Source: Podospora comata
Lineage: Eukaryota > Ascomycota > Sordariomycetes > Sordariales > Podosporaceae
Direction of reading: 5' to 3'
NCBI GenBank assembly: GCA_017354895.1
Contig: CP071498.1
Coordinates: forward strand, 3,720,001 to 3,784,000
DNA length: 64,000 bases
Position numbers and translations under genes: made by a program. Numbering within the stretch: the first letter of the stretch is position 1; the number at the start of each line of letters is the position of its first letter. Positions 57,140 through 64,000 of the stretch are shown here, piece after piece. The notes beneath the pieces were generated by a model. That model saw only the letters and a list, made by a program, of their open reading frames with translations, was not told where the DNA came from and did not search any database.

Positions 57140-60100
57140 ATGACTCTCACCCAGCAGCAAGCTATCCATTTGGTTCAGAGCATTGCCGACGACCATGGCC
57201 ATCTCGATCAGAAAACACTCGCTACAATGAACGCGGGCACCCGCTTGAAGGTTGAGAGAGCTTTGCTGGCAAAAGACCAACTTATTGGTCAGAGTGTTAT
57301 TACGCAAGTATCTTCCCATGGTACATTATTGGAAGGCAGTGGCTAACCTTCTCAACGTTACAGCCTGGCCAGAGAACTGTACTCCAAGGATGTTCGTTTC
57401 ATCTTTGAACTGCTTCAGAACGCTGACGACAATCACTTCAAACATGCGAAATCCAGCGGGCAAGAACCGTATGTCGCTTTCCTTATTTATCACGACAAAA
57501 TCGTCATCGACTGTAACGAAGATGGCTTCACCGAAAAAAACCTACGAGCCATCTGTAGTGTCGGTAAGAGCTCGAAGCATGGCGCTCAAGGATACATTGG
57601 TGAGAAGGGAATCGGATTCAAGTCCGTCTTCAAGGTTGCTTGGAAAGTTCATGTTCAGTCGGGACCCTTTTCCTTTTGTTTTATCCACAGACCAGGTGAC
57701 TCCGGTATGGGCATGATTTCACCGGAGTGGCATCAATCCGAGGACTCGACAAGGCCTCCTACCGGCATCACCAGAATGACCTTCACCCTGCACAACAACC
57801 TTGATCAGAAGCTACAGGCAGCCCAACGTCAAAGCATCGTGAACGAGTTCAAAGACCTCCAGCCAGCCATGCTGCTGTTCCTAAAGAAGTTGAGACGCAT
57901 AGAAGTACATTTCTTCGATGTAGAGGGAACCAAGGAGAGTCATTCTGTAATGTCTCTGTCTGCGCCAGTCGATATATCGAATCGAGCCGTCCTCACAACC
58001 ACAAAGACAACTCACAATTCGGAGCCCAAGACGTTCAGTCATCACTACCATGTCACAAAGCTGTGGGCAACGGGCCTTGCCAGGAACGAGAACCGCAAAT
58101 ATTCACCAGCCGAGGAGTCCTCGAAAGCTTACTCTCGGACAAAGGTCGTTCTTGCGTTCCCTTTGACTGACCAGTCCATACCCATCATCGAGCCTCAGGA
58201 TATTTTTGCTTTTCTACCGATCCGCAAGATTGGGTTCAATGTCAGTCCCCCACAGCTGAGCAGGCTCCCAAGTCGATAAGATCTGACCCCGATTTCTACC
58301 TACAGTTTCTGATCCATACTGATTTTGTCACAATGGCAAATCGGGAAGACATTGTCACGAGCTCACAACGTAACAAAGGTTTACGTCGGTATCTAGCTCA
58401 GGCCTTCGTTACCGCAGCCGAGCAGATGTGCGAGCATCCTCATCTTCAGTTCCAGTGGATGCGATACCTACCTCGTCTATCGGGTAACCATTGGGATTCA
58501 TTTTGGTCTGAATTCTCTGGAATATTGCAGGAAGAGATCACGAAGGGGGATGTGATCATACCCTTTGCGTCGATGACCCCTCGGCCCCTGACTGCTCTTA
58601 AACAGTGGCCCTCTAAGATCTCGTGGCTGGACCACCTTGATCGCCCCGTCTTCGAGGACTTGCCTAAAGAGAAGGCGGCATACGTTTCACTTGAGTATCA
58701 GGATTCTGACCTGTCTATTCTCAGGGACTACGGGACGAAATATCTGTCTTGGGTCGACCTCATTTCAAGAGCCGAGGCTGACCTTAGGAGTCGCTCTTCA
58801 AAGATGAAGAGCCCTCAGACGGACGCTAAGTGGCATTCGCTGGCTGCCAAACTTCTGAAAAGGGGGCTGAGAAATCTCAAGTACCAGGAGAAAATCAAGG
58901 CTCTGGATCTTCTGCCACTCTCTGATGGAAGTTGGACAAGCGTTACCAAAGGAGGAAGTGTTTACTTCCCCACGACAACAGAGGGTTTCTCAATACCGGC
59001 GGAGCTGGATCTCAAGTTCATCAAAGCCGATGCCGCAGTTCAACCTGAAAGGAATGCGCTGTTTAAGGCTCTTGGTGTTATCTCTGCGTCATCCGACCTC
59101 ATTCGATCTTTGGTCATTGGGTTCCAAGCTAAGCACAGGTCTTCCTCTCTTGAGACCTCTGTGGACATGCTCCGGTTTCTATATTTGACACATCCTCCGG
59201 ATGTATCTTTGGGCGTTTACGATGTGATCTGGGTGATACCTTCCAGTTACTCGGGTATTAAGCCGACGGAAAACGACGTTTACTTCGAAGACGAGTCAGA
59301 TCCCTACGGCCCTGCAGCCCTTGGGCTCGAGGTCAACTTTCTTCACCCACATTACCTACAAGAACCCCCGCAAACACCCGAAGACGCCACTCGCGCTGGT
59401 GAAGATGCGGCCAAAGGCTGGAGGAATTGGTTGGAACAACACATTGGTATCCGAACACGGCTGAGATTAGCAACAAAAGACGTCTCAAATGGGAAACCAG
59501 CCTTGTCAGAGGAGATTTTACATGTTTCAGAGCACCAGCCAACTAAATTCATCGGTCTACTTCACCATCTTTGGGAATACGAAGGGGAAAGTCTAGCGTC
59601 CAACAAAACCCTTTGTCGGAATCTGGGTCGCTTGCAGGTTCTCTGTGAAGGGGGTAGTCGAGAGCCTCTCAAAAACACTATTTTGCCCACCCCAAAGTTG
59701 AGGGAATTGTCTCAGCGATATTTGGAGCCATCCCATGGCTCCAGATTCTTGCAACTCGAGATTAGCCTGCCCAACACGATAGGCAGCTGGAGCTTCTTGG
59801 CCAAATTCAATATCATTATGGATGATGATCTGCTTTTCTACTTGATCATACTGAAGAGTATAGCGTCGAAAGCAGCATCTCTATTGATGAAACCTTCTCG
59901 GATCCTCCGGCTATATGCAGCGATTCAAGCCAAGTGTCTGGCCAGCAATGATATTTCCAAGGCGCTTGAAGATGTGAGGTAAGATTATCATCGTTGACCA
60001 GCCCGCAACAACGAACCTGCTGACAAGCCTTTAGGCGCGTTTTCGCAGATTATCCTCTCACGTACATTCCTTCTACTCCCGGAGAATTTGGCACCTCTCC

Positions 60101-62988
60101 GCAATGGGTGGTAGCGACGCGGAGCTGTCTGCTTGATGCGCCAGCCGACATGAGGCATAGGCTACCACTTGACGCATTGTATAGCCAGGCCTTTTCGGAT
60201 GATGCCAGCAAGTCTTTGTCCACAGTTTTGACATTTTTCCGTGAAACTGTCAAAGTTTCATCCTGCGATCATATGGCTTTTGTCCTTGAGTTGCAACACT
60301 TGAAGGTTAACAACTGTATGGATATGCCACTCATTCGAAGCCACTACAAGAGGCTTCGAAAGTGTATTTCATCGAAAGGAGACGATATAGAGGAGGTCAG
60401 GAAGTGGGTTGCGGACAAAGCGCTGGTATTCTACCAGCCATGCAATGACGGCGAACCCACGTGGTACAGCCCAGCTGACTGTGTCTGGTCGACCGAGGCG
60501 GGACTCCGCGGTAAGGCCAATCTGTGTGAGCAGTACCCTGACTTGAAAGAGTTCTTCGTGGACCTGCTTGGGGTTGACTTGCTCAAAATCAACATGATAT
60601 ACGAGTTGCTCCTGCGACTAGACACCAACAGTCCCGTCGATTATCAAGAAGCAAAGACGCAACTCCTTGCCTTCAGCAGCCTCCTCCCGATGGCACCAGA
60701 AGAATTGTTGAAGACCATGAAGCCGAAGAAGCTTGTGAAGCAAAACTGCTTGCCAGTTACTTGTCCGGATGTGGGAGAGAAGCTTGTCGGCGCCGCCACC
60801 GAGTTCACCATTATTGACCGCCAGGGGCCGATGGCAGAATTTCGGCACCAGGTGAGGGTGCTGGACTTTGATATGGAGGAGGTGCATGACCTGCAGGCTT
60901 TTATCGAGTGGGCTGGTCTTACGGGGCGGTACCTTTCGAAGATGGTACGGGAGGTGCCTTGTCTTGGGGCTGGGCCAAAGGTTCCCATCGGCAACCCTTT
61001 GTTCGATATCAGAAAGAAGGCACATGAGATTTTGAGGTGAGATTTACCTTCTATATCAACCTTTGACCGAACATTCAGCATACTGACTCCATGTTGTAGG
61101 GTGGCCAAGTTCTTTCGCAGTCCACGGTATCAAGAGGGCAATGGGTGTAAGCTCTATGCGCAGCTGCGTGGGGCGCAGACCTGGGAGACAGACGACATTT
61201 CCGCACAGCTTGTCCTGGAAATGGACGGGGAAAGCTATGTTGTGCCGCTGGAAAAGAGCGATATGTACATCGCCGAAGAAGGCGAGGAAGGGGAGACCTC
61301 TCCACCATCCTGCTTGACGATCTATATCCCGCATGACGAGACTGATCAGGATGTGTGCATCCAGCACAAATTGCCTTACAAGTTGATAGAGTGGATTATG
61401 ACGGATCCCGGGACGGGAAAGACGAAGCCGGTGGATGGGAGAGCGGTCAGGGTGGTTACGGCAGTTTTGAATGCCAAGTTTGCGTCGTTGCCGCGAATTC
61501 TGGAGCGTGAAGGAGTTCATGATGTTGATGTTCCTGCTTTGGTAGAAGACCTTGATGAAGACGAGGATGAGAGTGTTCCAGAGGCTGAGGAGAATGTTGG
61601 TGTCCTCGGAGACGACGTTCAGGAAAGCCTTGGAGATGATGAGGAAGGCGATGTATACGAGGGAGATGACGTCTTTGATGGCGTCGAGGGGCTGTCTAAT
61701 ATTGGCCCGGAAGAGGCTGCCCACGTGTTTGAGGGAGACGACGTCTTTGATGATGTCGAATACTCTGATCATGACGAGATTGCTCAGGACGATTCTGCTG
61801 CACACGAAAACGGATTTGTCGATGAGGGCGAGTACGCTGATGCGGATCAGATCTTGGATGAAGTTGAGCGTGAACTTGATGGTTTGAGCATTGAACCACG
61901 CACCCCCCCCAGATCGGTCGCGGTATTGTCATCCTCACCATCAACACCTGCGGGTCGTGGCATAATCTACACACCACTTGGAACGGAACCCGAAACACCT
62001 CTCAGAGTTCCTGCCAACCCCCGAAACGCGGGCTGGTCTCCGAGCGGGAATTTTGCGACTCCTCAGACAGGATACTTTCAGCCATCCCCAAATTGGAGGT
62101 CAGGACCCCGAGAACTAAACTCTACTCCAAGCTCAAGCACGCAGCAGTATCGGGAACTCTTGAGCCACATGGTATCAGCTGGCCAGCAGTTGCGATTCCC
62201 AGACTTCGGCAACCTCGACATATCACCTTTGCGAGGCCAACTCCCCCCCACCAAAGATACTGCAAACCCTCTCTGGATGTTCTCGACTTGGCAACAGGGT
62301 GCCGCCGGTGAGCTCTTTGTAAGTTGACTACCTGATATCTACCTATATATCGAACTGCGCTGACATTTACTCTCTTATGCGGCTAGATTCTTGAACTTCT
62401 CAAGACACTGGAGCCCAAACTGCCAGGTTTCTGCGCAGAGGTCAACTGGACGAGCAAGCTCCGAGGCCATGTCACTGTTCATCCAACCTATGCCAACCTA
62501 GTCCCTTGGTCAGGGTTTAATGAGACATCCGACCTTGAATATTTCGACTACACTGGCGCTTTCACGACTCTCCTGACCGAAAAGGGGTACCTTCCTCGAT
62601 CGTCCAACACCGGCGAGCAAGCCGGGAACCCGATGCAGCCGAAGAAGTACTATATTGAAGTGAAGTGCACATCTCAGGGCTGTGACGAGCCATTTTACAT
62701 GAGCTCTGGCCAGTATAACAAGGTACGTTTTCTTTTTCCTAGGTGTCAACATTATCATTCGGAGGTTCGTGAGAGACAGAGATGTCACACAAACAACTGA
62801 CATTTTGTTTCCGAAATTAGATGCAGGCAATCTGCGAACAGAAAGGCGCTGTGTACATTATCTTTCGAGTGTTTAACCTCTACACTGACAGGATCGATGT
62901 TAGGCTGTTTGTGAATCCTGCTGCGCTTGAGAGGCAGGGGTTGTTGAGGTTCTCGCCGGAGAGGTATAGTGTTAGGGCGACGCCATAG
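57140..62988 (+). CDS. Giant sacsin-type GHKL ATPase with C-terminal NO VEIN (DUF3883) nuclease-like domain
   Basis: Seven exons: 57140-57303, 57364-58240, 58306-59978, 60035-61036, 61100-62318, 62387-62722 and 62821-62988; 5,439 nt, 1,812 residues. Intron 1 begins with GC (GCAAGT), and only that donor keeps frame into LARELYSKDVRFIFELLQNA. Residues about 55-220 form an HSP90/sacsin-like ATPase: N-box IFELLQNADDN (68-78), DCNEDGF, and the G2 loop GYIGEKGIGFKSVF. A long middle region (to about 1,380) is unassigned. Residues 1,385-1,500 are very acidic, with a repeated EGDDVFD unit, then Pro/Ser-rich. The C terminus (about 1,646-1,812) resembles DUF3883/NOV: EYFDYTGAF with Asp1699, YYIEVKCTS with Glu1736 and Lys1738 (a D-ExK pattern), FYMSSGQYNK and YIIFRVFNLY. 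Possible role: chaperone-like ATPase controlling a nuclease; defence or RNA/DNA surveillance is inference. No signal peptide or TM seen. Confidence 0.87.
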
Positions 62989-63258
62989 GATAGGCGGCGA
63001 CTGTCTCGAGCTGTCTCACAAGGAAACACTTGTCGGATCAGCAAGCGGAATTCGGTTGCCGTCCAACCTTCTGGCGATCCTTACTGCCAATTTACAGGAG
63101 CCTTCAGTGCTGCAGAGTGGTTTGAACTGGATATAATATATATAATACACCGGCATGATCAAGCACAAACAAACACACCAAAAAGGATCAAACAATCTGT
63201 GAAGAGTAGGTAGTATACCTACTGTAGAAGGTAGGTTGAAAAAAATTAACGGCGCAAT
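62989..63258. other. Intergenic; contains T-run terminator for the tRNA
   Basis: On the minus strand the tRNA is followed within about 20 bases by a run of seven T (plus-strand A run near 63238-63245), a typical RNA polymerase III terminator. Confidence 0.55.
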
Positions 63259-63343
63259 TGCGCGATCCGGGATTCGAACCCGGGTCCCTCGCTTGTCCAC
63301 GTGAGATGGGAAGCGAGGATTCTAACCACTAAACTAACCGCGC
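63259..63343 (-). tRNA. tRNA-Gly(CCC) with a 13-nt intron
   Basis: Reads 5' GCGCGGT at 63343 and pairs with ATCGCGC at the 3' end, seven base pairs with one G-U. The D-arm holds the A-box TAGTTTAGTGG. The anticodon stem is CTCGC/GCGAG, and the loop TTCCCA gives anticodon CCC at 63310-63308. An intron of about 13 nt follows position 37, the standard fungal location. The T-arm CCGGG-TTCGAAT-CCCGG carries the B-box GGTTCGAATCC. The mature length is about 72 nt. The discriminator base is A. Strong support from structure alone. Confidence 0.95.
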
Positions 63344-64000
63344 CGTATTTGGTGATTTGAGATGTGTACTGGGAGCAAATCTCTACCACATATCCGTTAG
63401 CACCTGATGGTCCGGTGGAGTGGCGACATTTAGGGGTTTAGGGGGACGCTTTGCAATATAATACAACCACTCATTAGCTGACTGGAGGATTTCTGAGTAA
63501 GGTGGCTGTTTACACCTTTATGGTCTGGATAGTATTATCTCACGACACCGCGTTACAATGCCGAGTCTCTGTTGTTGGGTCTATCGACGATAATCTTCAT
63601 CGATGATCACTCACGTTTGATCAGCCACATACCCCACTCGAGCTTGTATAAACAAAAGTACCTGGGGTGCACTAAGTCTTGGGACATGTTTACAAAGGGA
63701 TGAGCTCAAGATGGTTGAGATATCTGCTTCGATATGTTCCAACAAAAGAAAAGAGACGTCAAAGTCCCATGTCAAGTGAAAGATAAATAAATACAAGTAC
63801 AACTCTGAGTCTTATCCTTCATTTTCCTCCCTAACCCTGTAATTAAGTCCATCCAAGACCCAACGACCATCGTTTTGAATTATCACCTTCACTCAACCAA
63901 CCTCCAGTGCCCGATATTCGCATAGCAGTGACGGCATATTAGACGCACCATCTCTCTGAAGTCCTCCTATACCCAACCGCGTAAAAACCGCGTTGGGGAT
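63344..64000. other. Right-end intergenic sequence
   Basis: No gene seen; several AT-rich stretches. A gene may begin beyond the window. Confidence 0.4.

Overview
This 64 kb window is nuclear DNA from a filamentous ascomycete, most likely Sordariomycetes and probably Sordariales. The evidence is short introns (about 47-140 bp) with fungal donors and CTRAC-like branch sites, single-copy Pezizomycotina genes (PTEN-like TEP1, an LSH/MUS-30-type SNF2 ATPase, Arb1, Git3-type receptor, NRPS-like reductase) and an intron-containing tRNA-Gly gene. No transposon, rRNA, CRISPR or bacterial-type feature was seen. Most gene models below were spliced by hand. Every spliced model closes on a whole number of codons, which is the main internal check.

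Layout. 0-10.5 kb: the 3' end of an unknown gene, TEP1, PRPP synthetase, a 1,007-residue adenylation-thiolation-reductase enzyme, and GINS subunit PSF2. 11-21.3 kb: a gene-poor stretch in which three of four genes look damaged. These are a Zn2Cys6 factor with a TGA inside a conserved C-terminal motif, a membrane-protein frame broken by three TGA codons, and a repeat-rich gene that changes frame repeatedly. Only a small Rieske protein is clean. 21.6-38 kb: compact housekeeping genes: the LSH/MUS-30-like ATPase, an ARC1/EMAPII tRNA-binding cofactor, a small secreted cysteine-rich protein, mitochondrial RNA polymerase head-to-head with ATP25, exopolyphosphatase and a class I amidotransferase-like protein. 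38.8-47.3 kb: a Git3-type GPCR, CLP1 and an ARG82-type inositol polyphosphate multikinase. 49.2-63 kb: Arb1, a PMP3/SNA proteolipid, the splicing helicase PRP22 and an 1,812-residue sacsin-type ATPase with a NO VEIN/DUF3883 nuclease-like C terminus. The window closes with tRNA-Gly(CCC).

Shared themes. RPO41 and ATP25 share one short promoter and both serve mitochondrial gene expression. ARC1 has an in-frame, non-AUG, basic N-terminal extension that could make a mitochondrial form. The MUS-30-like ATPase and Arb1 are both chromatin or small-RNA factors. The best candidate for poorly described biology is the sacsin-ATPase/NO VEIN protein, whose architecture resembles predicted conflict (defence) proteins. 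The second is the recurrence of in-frame TGA codons in otherwise intact frames.
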